A stretch of DNA of 64,000 nt from Narthecium ossifragum. Taxonomy: Eukaryota > Streptophyta > Magnoliopsida > Dioscoreales > Nartheciaceae. A program made the position numbers and the translations under genes. Where the stretch lies: positions 1,650,896 to 1,714,895 of the forward strand of contig OY986963.1 in assembly GCA_963920575.1 (NCBI GenBank). Direction: 5' to 3'. Positions 34,544 through 45,590 of this stretch are shown one piece after another. Under the pieces are notes generated by a model, which ran no database searches, was not told the DNA's origin, and was given only the letters and a program-made list of their open reading frames with translations. The first letter of the stretch is position 1; every line of letters starts with the position of its first letter.

Positions 34544-34815
34544 CCGTTGTTCCGACTTCAGAGTGAACGATCTCAAGAACACAGGTCTACGAGTAGTAGG
34601 TCGGGTTTGATTGGAGCCCAGTTCAGCCCAGTCCAAGAACATCCAGTACCAGCCCAGTTAGACTTGAAATAAACCAAAATATATCGTTCATTCATCACTC
34701 AAATAGGGAGGTCATACATTCTAGAAAGATTTGAGATAGGATAAGTAGCCGGACTTATTTCAAGGACCATAACTTCTATAACAAGAGTGGCAAGCTTGCA
34801 GCACCGGAAGACACC

Positions 34816-35688
34816 TCAAGGAGCGTAGCCACCGTTCCCAGCACCATAACCGCCAGCTCCACCAGGACCACCACCACCGCTGCCAGAGCCGCCAGCTGCA
34901 CCACCACCATAACCAGCACCGCCGCCACTTCCACCACCTCCGCCATATCCACCGCCATGCTCTCCGCCGGCACCATAGCCGGCACCGCCACCACTGCCGC
35001 CGCCACCGCCGTACCCTCCACCATGCTCTCCTCCAGCACCAAATCCAGAGCCCCCTCCATGGCCACCACCTCCACCATATCCTCCACCTTGCGCTCCACC
35101 AGCACCATAACCGCCGCCTCCCCCAGCACCAGCACCACCTCCATACCCACCGCCATGTTCTCCACCAGCACCGTAGCCGGCGCCGCCTCCACTACCTCCA
35201 CCACTACCATATCCAGCACCATGATCTCCACCTACTCCGTAACCAGCTCCTCCACCACTACCTCCACCACCGCCGCCTCCATATCCTATACCATGTTCAC
35301 CACCAGCTCCATAGCCACCCCCTCCTCCACTGCCTCCACCACCACCAAACCCGCCGCCATGCTCCCCAGTACCTCCATAGCCAACGCCATATGCCCCGCC
35401 TTCACCATAACCACCTCCCGAGCCGCCTCCACCACCAGCTCCATTACCGCCACCGCCACCACTACCACCACCACTACCATAACCACCCCCGTGCTCCCCT
35501 ACAGCTCCATAACTGGGAATATATTGCCCAGCTCCTTCTCCATAACCAGAGCCGCCGCCAATGCCATGACCGGCACCGTAGAGGTAGGGGGCTGCTTCCA
35601 GAGTGAGAAGAGCTCTAGTGGCAGAGCATATGGTTGCACCGAGAATCACTATCAGTGCGACACTTATAACTCTACTAGTAGTACCCAT
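34816..35688 (-). CDS. Secreted glycine-rich protein
   Basis: A single-exon frame of 290 residues. Residues 1 to about 25 form a signal peptide with hydrophobic core ISVALIVILGATIC, followed by a short ATRALLTLEAAP segment that the neighbouring paralogue shares. The rest is almost entirely Gly with Tyr, Ala, His and Glu in repeats such as YGAGGEHGGGYGGG. This is the layout of plant cell-wall structural glycine-rich proteins. A TATA box (minus strand, 35746-35752) lies about 60 bp upstream. The opposite strand also has long open frames, which are side products of the biased codon use. Its exact wall role is inferred. Confidence 0.85.
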   Translation of the reverse strand: MGTTSRVISVALIVILGATICSATRALLTLEAAPYLYGAGHGIGGGSGYGEGAGQYIPSYGAVGEHGGGYGSGGGSGGGGGNGAGGGGGSGGGYGEGGAYGVGYGGTGEHGGGFGGGGGSGGGGGYGAGGEHGIGYGGGGGGGSGGGAGYGVGGDHGAGYGSGGGSGGGAGYGAGGEHGGGYGGGAGAGGGGGYGAGGAQGGGYGGGGGHGGGSGFGAGGEHGGGYGGGGGSGGGAGYGAGGEHGGGYGGGGGSGGGAGYGGGAAGGSGSGGGGPGGAGGYGAGNGGYAP

Positions 35689-35745
35689 GCTAGCTAGCTA
35701 CTAGTTCTAGCTTGAATGCATGATAGGCTATCAAGGGGAGATGGG

Positions 35746-35752
35746 ATTTATA
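35746..35752 (-). promoter_or_regulatory. TATA box of the minus-strand glycine-rich gene
   Basis: TATAAAT on the minus strand, 58 bp upstream of the ATG. Confidence 0.65.
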
Positions 35753-36086
35753 GAGGGCTTGCTTGGGCAGCCCAAAAGAGTACGTGCATCCTTTTGGTTG
35801 GGCCAGCCCCATATATATCCACCTTAGCTTCTGCTCCACTGCTGTACTGCACATTCTCCGCTCTTTTCTTTGCATGCATGTTACCCATCACTTTCGTTGT
35901 TTCGCATGCATGACCAATGCTCAAGTCACTAACTGAGGATGATACAACAGAAGCCATGTTCATACGCGTGCTTTCTCAAGCGGTTAACCATTTGGAACAA
36001 AGCACATGCTGAGTGAAACGAAACTTTTACGTACATGCATGTTATATATATGTGAACCAAGATATATGAACAGATGCTGGTGTGAA

Positions 36087-36899
36087 GGATTGCATTTGAT
36101 GGTCTGTTGTCAATATGGGTATGCCATTGATCAGATGGCCGCTGAGAACGCCAAAGTCTAGAGTCTTAAGCATGGCTTGTTTAAAACTGATCTCCTAGTA
36201 AAGAAGATGACAACTTAATTAATCGAGAGAGAAAAAACGAAGAAGCGGAAGAAGACGACTTCTTCTAGTAGCTTTAGAAAAGCATTCCAATTACCTCGTA
36301 AACTTGAGTTAAAACCTACATATGAAATTTGATTAGCTAACAGCATATATGTATGGTTTTACTCGTGATTAACTTAAGGAGCCTTCTAGCAACTAATTTG
36401 ATTAGGAAACCTCACACTTAATTGCCCACAACAACCGCCCCTTTATGTCTTTTTTTTGGTTCTTCCCAAAGGAAGGATAAGTTGCTACAAATTAATGTTC
36501 TACCGATCGAGCTGCAGAACTACGTACGTTAAGAACATTCATGTCAGTCGTATGTTTACAACATGTTAAAAGCACTTTAGGTTACAATTCACATATTAAG
36601 GCAGGCAATATATATCGCACGCTTGGGCAATCATCAATTCCACTCCGAACATCACCACATAGATTGAACCCACGCCAAGATCAACAATGGGATGATGATC
36701 ATCGCACCGACCCACTCAGAAAGCATTCCCCACAACTTCTAGATTTGGAAGTACATACTGGCTGGCGGGGTTAATCAAAAGCATGGTTTATGCCTGTAAT
36801 AGAAAGAAAAAAAAAGAGCATAGATATGTTTGATTATATGTTCGAGTGAAGGGTTTGTATTTACCTATCCGAGGAAATAGTTAAAACGATGTTCATGGT
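36087..36899. repeat. Duplicated segment, copy B (empty MITE site)
   Basis: Collinear with 33484-34543 without the 346-bp MITE. The pre-insertion site reads CACATATTAAGGCAGGC at about 36589-36605. It lies between the two divergent glycine-rich genes. Confidence 0.85.
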
Positions 36900-37070
36900 G
36901 TTCAGAGCGAAGTCTTTCTAAAAATTTACGATTGTGATACTGCCAATCCTTTTCTCTCATAAAGATCGACCACATTTACGGCAAGTAGAAAAAAAAATTC
37001 ATGACCTGTTCGAGGGTGGAGATAGATAAATTTAGCAGGCTATATACTAGCATATCTTCTTGCTTATGTA

Positions 37071-37074
<4 letters not shown>

Positions 37075-37103
<29 letters not shown>
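37075..37103. repeat. (TA)n microsatellite
   Basis: About 14 TA units. Confidence 0.95.
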
Positions 37104-37106
<3 letters not shown>

Positions 37107-37687
37107 TCGGTCACACAGAGCATCAACTACTCCAATGCACATATAGCAGGATGCGGCCGTCACTTCATCAAAACATAGTAGTCTTCTTCTTCTCCACTCA
37201 AACACTGCTGCAAGCAATTCTTTCCACCATTGTTTCTGAAAGCAAAAGTCCTGTAGCACATAAATATTCTCTGCTTTTATCTTTATCTACAGCTAAAAGA
37301 TGACATCTACTCAAAAAAAAGCTAAAAGATGACATCCTTAGCACTCAGCGCTTTTGTTAGACTAAATATGAACTCATTCTCAGCTATATCTCGAGAATAA
37401 GGTATGCAGTGATAAATGGCTAGTGTGAAAGAGGTCCAGCAGGGCCTACGATCCATCAGTAGTCACCAAGATGAAGATTTGGTTGCCCAATGATCCATGG
37501 AACGTGGAAGCCAGAGGAGGCGCAGCACCAAGAAAGGACTGATATAGTGATCAGTGATAAGGCCACACTTATATGGGGTACAAGAGCCTTACCCCTTCGG
37601 TCCTTCCCATGTGCCTCAACGACTCCCATGCACCAATGGCTGGTCCAGTGACCTCGCTTTGGGCCCCCAACTCCATGATCCAAACCC

Positions 37688-37695
37688 TATAAATA
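37688..37695 (+). promoter_or_regulatory. TATA box of the plus-strand glycine-rich gene
   Basis: TATAAATA in ACCCTATAAATACC, 64 bp before the start codon at 37752. Confidence 0.75.
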
Positions 37696-37751
37696 CCAAC
37701 CACTACTCCCTCTCCCTGATCTCCATCTCATCATCCCAACACACTATCTTC

Positions 37752-38825
37752 ATGGCGACTACTAGTAATAGTAGGATTGTTAGCATTGCCTTTCTAGTCT
37801 TGCTGGGCGTCACTGTGTGTGTAGCAACAAGATCCCTTCTCACTCTGGAGGCTGGGGTTTATGGTGCCGGCCATGGCGTTGGCACTGGTGGAGGAGTTGT
37901 TGAGGCGGGGGGTTATGGTGGTGGAGGTGGAGGTGGCTCTGGTGGTGGCTATGCTGCTGTAGGAGAACATGGGGCTGGGGCTGGTGGAGGAAGTGGTGGT
38001 GGTGCTGGGTATGGTGCTGGCGGAGAGCACGGTGGTGGTGCTGGTGGCGGTGGCGGAACTGGTGGAGGTGGTGGTTATGCTTCTGGAGGAGAACATGGTG
38101 CTGGCTATGGAAGTGGAGGGGGTAGTGGTGGCGGAGGTGGTTATGGTGCTGGTGGAGGCCATGGTGGTGGCTCTGGAGGCGGTGGTGGGAGTGGCGGCGG
38201 AGGTGGGTATGGTGCCGGAGGAGAACATGGTGGAGGTTTTGGTGGTGGCGAGGGTGCCGGTGGTGGCGGTGGGTATGGCGCGGGAGGAGAGCATGCTGGG
38301 GGCTCTGGTGGGGGTGGCGGTACTGGAGGCGGAGGTGGTTATGGTGCCGGAGGAGCACATGGTGGAGGGTACGGTGGTGGCGAGGGAGCCGGCGGTGGCA
38401 GCGGTGGTGGTGCAGGAGGAGAGCAAGCTGGAGGTTCTGGTGGCGGCGGTGGGAGTGGCGGCGGAGGTGGTTATGGCTCTGGTGCAGAGCAAGGAAGTGG
38501 CTATGGAGCTGGTGGAGGAGCCGGCGGAGGTGCAGGCTATGGTGCTGGAGGTTCTGGTGGCGGTGGCGGGAGTGGGAGTGGCGGCGGAGGTGGTTATGCC
38601 TCTGGTGGGGAGCACGGAAGTGGCTATGGAGCTGGTGGAGGTGCCGGGGGAGGTGCAGGCTATGGTGCTGGAGGAGAGCATGGCAGTGGATATGGTGGCG
38701 GCGGTGGAAGTGGCGGTGGAGGTGGTGCCGGTTATGGACAGGCAGGTGGCTACGGGAGTGGCGGCGGTGGGGGGAGTGGTGCCGGAGGTGGTTATGCCGG
38801 TGCACTTTACAGCTATCATCCATGA
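37752..38825 (+). CDS. Secreted glycine-rich protein, paralogue
   Basis: The frame from 37752 encodes 357 residues. It opens with a signal peptide (core IVSIAFLVLLGVTVC) and ATRSLLTLEAG, matching the paralogue at 34816-35688. The frame is open upstream to 37554, but the ATG at 37752 is preferred because it lies 64 bp after a TATA box and starts the signal peptide. The body is Gly-rich repeats such as GGYGAGGEHGGG with fewer Tyr than animal silk-like proteins. It ends GGYAGALYSYHP, a Tyr-containing tail. A structural role in the cell wall is inferred from composition and secretion signal. Confidence 0.86.
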   Translation: MATTSNSRIVSIAFLVLLGVTVCVATRSLLTLEAGVYGAGHGVGTGGGVVEAGGYGGGGGGGSGGGYAAVGEHGAGAGGGSGGGAGYGAGGEHGGGAGGGGGTGGGGGYASGGEHGAGYGSGGGSGGGGGYGAGGGHGGGSGGGGGSGGGGGYGAGGEHGGGFGGGEGAGGGGGYGAGGEHAGGSGGGGGTGGGGGYGAGGAHGGGYGGGEGAGGGSGGGAGGEQAGGSGGGGGSGGGGGYGSGAEQGSGYGAGGGAGGGAGYGAGGSGGGGGSGSGGGGGYASGGEHGSGYGAGGGAGGGAGYGAGGEHGSGYGGGGGSGGGGGAGYGQAGGYGSGGGGGSGAGGGYAGALYSYHP

Positions 38826-39548
38826 TGATCAACTTCTACTATATTATAATAAAGTGACAATGGTCTCTTCTATAATTACTACTATTTGGGAACTACCACG
38901 TATGCTATTCAGGGTCGATGACCGGTATCTTATGTTTTTAACAAAGTTTATATTTATTGTAAGACATGCAAGCATGGTAACCTGAAGGTGTTGCTTTTAT
39001 GTATTAAGGTAAGTTAATTGGCTTTGTCTTCTTCATCGTAAGAACCGTTGCTTACACTCTGCATGAGAAGCTCCATCATTTTGGCATCATTGTTCTATAT
39101 GCATTAAGGTAAGTTAATTGGCTTTGTCTTCCTCATCGTAAGAACCGTTGCTTACACTCTGCATGAGAAGCTCCATCATTTTGTCCAGGATGCCAGTTCT
39201 AGTCAGCGGGCGGGGAATGGCAGGAAACTGAGGGACAAAAGTGACCTCACAGATCATGGACACGTACGAATAGAAAATCGGCAATTTTATTGTAATGATA
39301 TTACTGGACATACAAGGAAGTTTACAAGATCAGAGCCACAGTGCAATCTTTGTTCTCCGTAAACAAGAATAAGTTTTATCATTTCAATAACTTAGTCCCA
39401 AAAGGATGGTCTTCATGTGCTCCAAACCGCGCCTATCACAATTACAGTACTAGCAAGGCTCTAGTTGAGGAAACGAGATTTTAGCAGAGTACAGCAGGTA
39501 TCGTGGACATGATCAAGACTGCCAGTTGATTATCGTTGCATGCTGTTT
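38826..39548. other. Intergenic DNA after the glycine-rich gene
   Basis: Holds the 3' UTR of the plus-strand glycine-rich gene and a 100-bp tandem duplication that carries an exon-like minus-strand C-terminus. No complete gene is seen. Confidence 0.5.
39001..39183 (-). repeat. Tandem duplication carrying an exon-like tail
   Basis: Copies at 39001-39083 and 39101-39183 differ at only a few positions. Read on the minus strand each contains KMMELLMQSVSNGSYDEEDK, then AN and a stop. The second copy continues upstream to 39311 with FPAIPRPLTRTGILD. It looks like the last exon of an unidentified gene, or a relic of it, with the end duplicated. Confidence 0.6.
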
Positions 39549-42500
39549 TCAGAAAGCTTTCTTCTCATAGGAAACCAGCCCATGCACTCCTCCCTCGACT
39601 TGGGCAGCGCCTGTGCGAACCTGCAAAATACAACCGTGGCATAACTTCACTGTTACCCAACAATGGCATGCAAGACATCTTGCCTGAAACTAATCATGAA
39701 TTCGATGTGCTAGAACATACAGAAGGAAAAGACTTCGAGTTGAACATTTCACTTTTCCATGACAGCCAAATAATCTTGAACAAGTATATCATACTAGCTT
39801 TGACGAAGTGTCAGAATAAAATGATTTAATACCAAATCCTGAGTCAGCATTGCAGACTTGAACTCAAATTCAGCCAAACCAAAAAATACAATATTTTCTA
39901 ACAAAGGGATGCAAGTAGATCCTCGATGATCAGTGTTATTTGTTAGACATTGCCTACTTTGAAGTGAACTTGCATTCCATGAGATTATTACATAAAAAAG
40001 GACGAATTGGGTTACAATTGAGATAAATACCCAATAAAATTAAATATAAGAACACCGAATATTCAAGAGCTGAATTCTCTATATGCTTCAGATGTAAACA
40101 AAAAAAAAAGTTAAAAAAAATTTAAAAACGAGTCTTGAATTTTACCTCGAATCTTAACACACTCGACCTTAAAAGATCATGGGCAGACTGCATGGAGGAT
40201 GCACCCAGATCTTGAAACCCTTGCTTCACAGCTTGCATTGTATACGGAATAAATTTTAAAACAGAGCCCTTGTCTGCAACTGCCCCCACAACTCCCTGAG
40301 CAACCTTCAGCTTTAATGTGTCACCGAGGTAACGAGCATCACTCCCCTTTGTCATAGCCTCAAGGGAGCCCATTCCTCTGTACTTTTTGACACGACGACC
40401 ATCCTATATAACAAATCATCAAAGAACTGAAGGATGGAAAAAAAAGTGAACCATATTGTTGTTAGTAAAAAGAAGCTCCTTGAAGTTGCATAACAACCTA
40501 CAAGGGCCACAGGTCAAGCTTGATACCAAATAAACTTTCAGGCAAAAGTATAAAGATCCCACATAAAGGTTGCACCACGATTGCAAAACCAAGCCAACAA
40601 TTTATCCCACTAGAATTGGATCGAAACCATATAAGATAGCAATCAACTTGATTACATGATCTTATTTTTGAACCCTCAGATAACTCTTCCCTGTAAATTA
40701 TGAAGATAAAACAAAGGACCTATGAATTTCATTTACAAACTTGCTCATCAAAGAGATGGAGATACAAGTGCAGCAAAGATGAAATGTGAATCTAGATGTA
40801 CGTAATTTTTACACTACTGCAGTAACTCAACATACTGCAGACAGTGTTGCTATACACCTTCAGTCGAGATGCAAAGATTGAGGGTGGCCATGCTAAATGG
40901 TCATCAACATCTAGAAAAGAAGCCAGCAATGTGACCAAATGACTCCTCTGAAACTAGCCTCTAACTAATCTATTCTCTCATGTGGTCAGCACCTTGATGT
41001 AACACCTTAAAATGAGAGCCTAACATCCAAATGAATAAATATAGAGTTCATGTACCCTATTTGGTTGTTGACCACTAATCTTCTTTTAAGGAAACTATGT
41101 GAAGAGAAGGGAGGGAGGGAAACAACTTAAGATGCTAGAAAGTACCCAATGAAGGTAAATAGAATTTGTGACACATACATATCAGTGCCATCAAATGCTG
41201 CAGATCACTCATGCAATGTCTCATAATCAACATAATGCTACATCTAATCTGATGCTGAACAAAACCATATCGAGGAGACCAAAATGAACATGGGGAGCTC
41301 AAAACCTTCATTTACTCTCCAATGTTTATGCAAAAAATTCACTGATTAAAGAAGTGAACAAGAGTTGTTTTACTGCTATTCATAACCTTTCAAATTATTG
41401 CTTGATTATAAGTTATGAATTAATCTCAAATGCTTACTAACAGTGCCGAAAATCATTCTTTATTAAATGTCAGGATTAGAAGCACAATATAGCATAATAA
41501 CGTCTTTCCTACAAAAGAAAAGCCCCCAAAAAGATGAAGGAGATTAGCTTTCCTGAACATCGAAAAATGCTACCACAGAACAACCAGTACAGAGTTCAAG
41601 AGAGGACTATGTACTTCTCCAGCTCGAAATTAAAAACATCACGTGAAAACAGCAAAGAGAACACATAAATAGTGGTATCTCAATTTCATAAGGAAAGCTA
41701 CAAAACTAGTTTAAATTTCATTCCTCAACATAAGATGCGCCCAAGTGCAAAACGAATAGCTTAGAATTGGAGAAAGCAAGAAACATTGAGTCATAGGTAG
41801 AGTAACTGCTCAACCTTATAAACATCCTACTAGACGGATCACAAGACAGAGGAACAACAAAACTACCAAGAGAATCAAACAGTAAATGTTTGCTATCTAC
41901 ATCAACGCAATATGTGCATCACACCGTAGGCCAATAGGAATATGAACAGTATAATAAACTTTTGGAAACTATCTATTCTGTCAATGATATACCTGATATT
42001 CGTAAACCCCAGGAGCCTCGTTGCTACCAGCTAAGAAACTCCCCATCATAACAGTAGATGCCCCGAGAATCAAAGCTTTGACAATATGCCCAGAATTCGC
42101 AATCCCACCATCAGCTATAACAGGCACATCATGGTCCTTGGCAAAAGATGCGACCTTATAGACAGCCGTTGCCTGTAGTGGTGGATATATATCAAAAGCT
42201 CAGAAGGAAGCAGCAACAAGAGATCCAGCAACGAAAAGATTCTCACATGGAAATCTCCCATAGGAGACAACAATCTAAACTACAAAAGAAGAATTTCTAC
42301 CTGTCCTCTGCCCACTGCACAGACCTCCTGTGTAGTACAGATGGACCCGGAACCCATCCCAACTCTCAAACCATCAACTCCAGCTTTCACCAAGTTCTGT
42401 GCTTGGGCGATCGTTACCACGTTACCCCCAATAACATCCACCTCCGGATATGTCTTTTTTGCATACTTGATCATCTCAATCTGGTATATAGAGTTCCCCT

Positions 42501-43299
42501 GAGAGCTATCCACCACTATGGCGTTTGCTCCAGCCGCCACCAAGTGCTCCAGCCTCTCCTTGTCCTCTTCTCTCGTTCCAATCGATGCTCCAACCACAAA
42601 TTTATCATCTTTCCCCACCGACGGCACTTCCAGCCTTGGGAACCCCTTTATCCTCTCAATGTCTCCGGCCGTGACCAAATCCACCACCTCCCCGTCCTCC
42701 GCCACCACGGGCGCGAACTCTAGGCCTTCCCCGGCCATGAAGGCAGCCACCTTCTCGAAGTCATAGTTGGCCGGCAACGATCCAGGCACTGGTCTCATAT
42801 ACTCCGAGACGGGGCGCCCCTTATCTGCCATCGCTTCCCAATCAGCCAGCGCGACCACTCCGAGCGGCTTCGACTTGGAGGTACCCGTGGCGGTGACGAT
42901 GCCGAAGCTAGCGGAGCCGAAGTCGGCGGCCGAGGCGACGGCTTCGGAGCCGGAGAAGAAAGGCACGTCAGAGACAAAGGGCAAGCGGCGGGCCTTGGCG
43001 GCGCGTACTGCCGCGGCCTGCGCGGCGGGGAAGGCGTTGCAGTGGACGATGGCGACTCCGCCGAGCGCCGCCATGGCGGCGGCCATGGACGCCTCGGAGA
43101 CGGTGTCCATGGGCGAGGCGACGCAGGGGATAGAGAGAGGAACGCGGCGCGAGAGGCGGGTGGATAGGTCCACAGCGTCGGCGGGGAAGTCGATGTAGTG
43201 CGGGAGCAGGATCACGTCATCGTAAGTGTACGACACTCCCTGGCTAAAGAGCCGCCCCGCCGGGAACCCATCCTCGTACTCTTCCACTATCCCGTTCAT
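39549..43299 (-). CDS. IMPDH: Inosine-5'-monophosphate dehydrogenase
   Basis: Four exons on the minus strand (42301-43299, 41993-42172, 40146-40403, 39549-39620) join in phase 0 to 502 residues, the usual plant length. The enzyme oxidises IMP to XMP with NAD, the committed step to guanine nucleotides, in the cytosol. Visible features: N-terminal [20 protein letters not shown] region ([11 protein letters not shown]), a CBS-type insertion at about residues 115-220, [34 protein letters not shown], the catalytic Cys loop [45 protein letters not shown], and the flap region [14 protein letters not shown]. It ends SYEKKAF. All motifs for activity are present. The intron between exons 3 and 2 is about 1.6 kb. 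Confidence 0.97.
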
Positions 43300-45590
43300 G
43301 GCTCCGACGTCCCCGATTCCAAGGATCTCTCTCTCTCTCTAGGGTTATAAGAGCGGCTATTGTTGATTTGTTTCAGAGGATCAACGGATGAACGGTCCAG
43401 ATTAATTGTTTCGCACTGAGATGGGAAATGTCTCTAAAATGGCGATAGGTTGGTTCGCTGAAGCTGGAGTCCATGAAAAAGGACTGTAAGTATGTGTTTT
43501 TTAATAGTTAACCGACCCCATCAACCTCATCAGGCGTAAAAATAATTATGCATACCGCCCTTATAAGATCACTAGTACTTATCTGTGTCTCTGACATAAT
43601 TTTTAGTTATTGTTAATATAAAATTTTAACAAACTCCCTATAGTTTGTCTAGTTAGACGGCTGTGTTGACCCCTAGGTGGTCCAGGGTTCGAATGTTGAT
43701 CATAATTTTTTGTTCACTGCCACCATAAAACATAACAAATAAAATAAAATATTATAAGTCTAACTTAGGGTATATAAAATAAATAAATAATAAATATAAG
43801 TCTTTGCATATTGCATAAGATAATATTAATAAAACTTAAATTGATATGAATTAATGCAGGTTTATATAAAGCAAACTTAGAGGATATGAATTAATACACG
43901 TTAACCGTTATTGTTCCTTATAAAGAACATTTTAATAAAATATCATCAACCTCGTAAGATAAGATCAAAAACGCCCCGCCCCCTTATAAGATCGATTTAA
44001 TAAGGTTTTATGGTAATATAATCGTTTCTAATCTAATCAGTTATCTTGTAATAATTTTCCAAACACCACATATCAATATGAATTATCTAATCTAATCAAC
44101 TATCTTAAACCAATATATGATTTCAGTTACGAATTCAGTTATGCCCGGTTGACAGTGGAGGACATGCGTCGTCGATTACGGACGAAGATCAACGAAGGGA
44201 TATCGAGGGAAGGAGATAGGAGAGAGAGGCGCAGGAGATCAAGCGAAATCGTGATCGTCGGCATCGTCAGTGTGATACATGGAGCTTACGCCACCGACGT
44301 CAATGTAATGAGAGTTGAGGGGTGAATTATAAGACCAATCGATTACGAAGTTGGAGCCGGTCTGCAGCTTTGGCGAGAAACCACCAGTGGGATTAGCAAC
44401 ACAGAGAAGGTGTCCTTCGAGGTGGGTGGCTATGAGGGGGAGTTTGTAGCATATATCACACATGCGAACTGTCAATTCTTCGCATGGTCTTTTCACATTC
44501 TCTTTTCTCCTTTTTTTCTCTTTTTTTTGTTTCCTTCTTTTGATTTTGTTTCAGTCGGTTGTATCAATGAGTGATTTGAATGCATTGCCAATGGGAGAAT
44601 GTCAGTACTATTCATGGCAAGAACAAGTACCTACATTATTGTTGTTAATCACCTGACCTTTTTAAAGCAAAATTAGGAAGAGAGTCGAAGCTTCATTATT
44701 GATAATAAAGGCTTTCTTGATATAAAATTGAAAATTTTGTTGGTTTTTTTTTTCTTCAAACTAGACTATAATCCACAATAGGCTTGATATAAAATTGAAT
44801 ATTTTGTTGATATAATCCACGAGATGTTTCAATCATGTTTTGAAGCTGAGATATCAGAGTTGGTTGTCAACAAAAGAAGATGTCCGAGCGGATCATATTG
44901 AGAATTTTTTATAAATAAATCTTTCTCAGACCGTGTCACGGGCCAACACTAGTTGTTAAATAAGAGAGGACGACAAAATTCCAAATGATACGATATTTAA
45001 ATATGAAAGCAATAACATTGACCGAGGAAGATCGACAAGGATCGCAATTGCATACATTTCAGGCTAGAATTTGACTTCGATTGCAATGTTAAACAATTAC
45101 GGGCCGAGCAAGGCCCGGACTACCCAAGCAGGCTAGACCCTTCGAATGCCCGGCCCAAAATGGTTACACCGTTACAAGCACGCAAAGGTCGCTGTCATCA
45201 ATACGTGTTCAGCCAGCTTATAACGGCGATCCTAGGAGGCGAATAGAAGCCTCTTGCTATTGGACGGCCCAGATCAATCTATTGGCAAAGCTCGCCTGGT
45301 GATCCATTCAATCGACGGTTGGTGTTGACGGATAGTGGGACATCGCTGACCCTGGAGGCATCCTTATCCGAACAGCCGTCAATTGAAGCAAAACCAAACC
45401 CAGTGGCCCGAAACCCTCCTCCTCCTCCAACCCAGTCTCTCTCTCTCTCTCGAACTCATCGTCGTCTTCGGCGATCGCTATCTCGGTAGGGCTGAAGGTG
45501 TCATTGGATCTCTCTTCGGCGAGATCTAATTGGCCTCTTATCAATGAAGGATGTAGGTGGAATCCTGCATATCGCTGAGCATTCGATTGG
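43300..45590. other. Intergenic DNA between IMPDH and the J-domain gene
   Basis: AT-rich. Includes a possible tRNA-derived SINE relic near 43645-43700 and a minus-strand open frame at 44239-44496 (85 codons, containing GGFSPKLQTGSNFVIDW) that I do not recognise. The probable promoter and 5' UTR of the J-domain gene lie at about 45300-45590. Confidence 0.45.
43645..43700 (+). repeat. Possible tRNA-derived SINE relic
   Basis: TAGTTAGACGGCTGTG resembles a Pol III A box, and GGGTTCGAATG at 43685-43695 matches a B box. The spacing of about 30 bp fits a tRNA-like head. No tail or target duplication was found. Confidence 0.3.

Larger units (their letters stand above)
31210..34815. other. Intergenic DNA with MITEs and duplications
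   Basis: Contains two PIF-like MITEs, a 120-bp tandem duplication, an RNase H-like LINE fragment and the first copy of an ~0.8-kb duplicated segment, all listed separately. A minus-strand stretch at 32546-32728 (MRLVTDYEKEMSDALRMLG) looks protein-like, but I cannot place it in a family. Confidence 0.5.
35753..37687. other. Intergenic region between divergent glycine-rich genes
   Basis: Contains copy B of the duplicated segment and a (TA)n tract at 37075-37103. No coding region is supported. Confidence 0.5.

Noticed and set aside
37554..37751. Upstream start of the plus-strand glycine-rich gene
   Set aside because: It precedes the TATA box at 37688; the ATG at 37752 begins a proper signal peptide.
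37794..38832. Long antisense frames rich in Thr/Ser or His/Arg opposite the glycine-rich genes
   Set aside because: They are complements of Gly-rich codons without start context or signal sequence. The same holds for 34957-35697.
42767..43198. Plus-strand frame opposite the first IMPDH exon
   Set aside because: Shadow of the GC-rich first exon; no family features.
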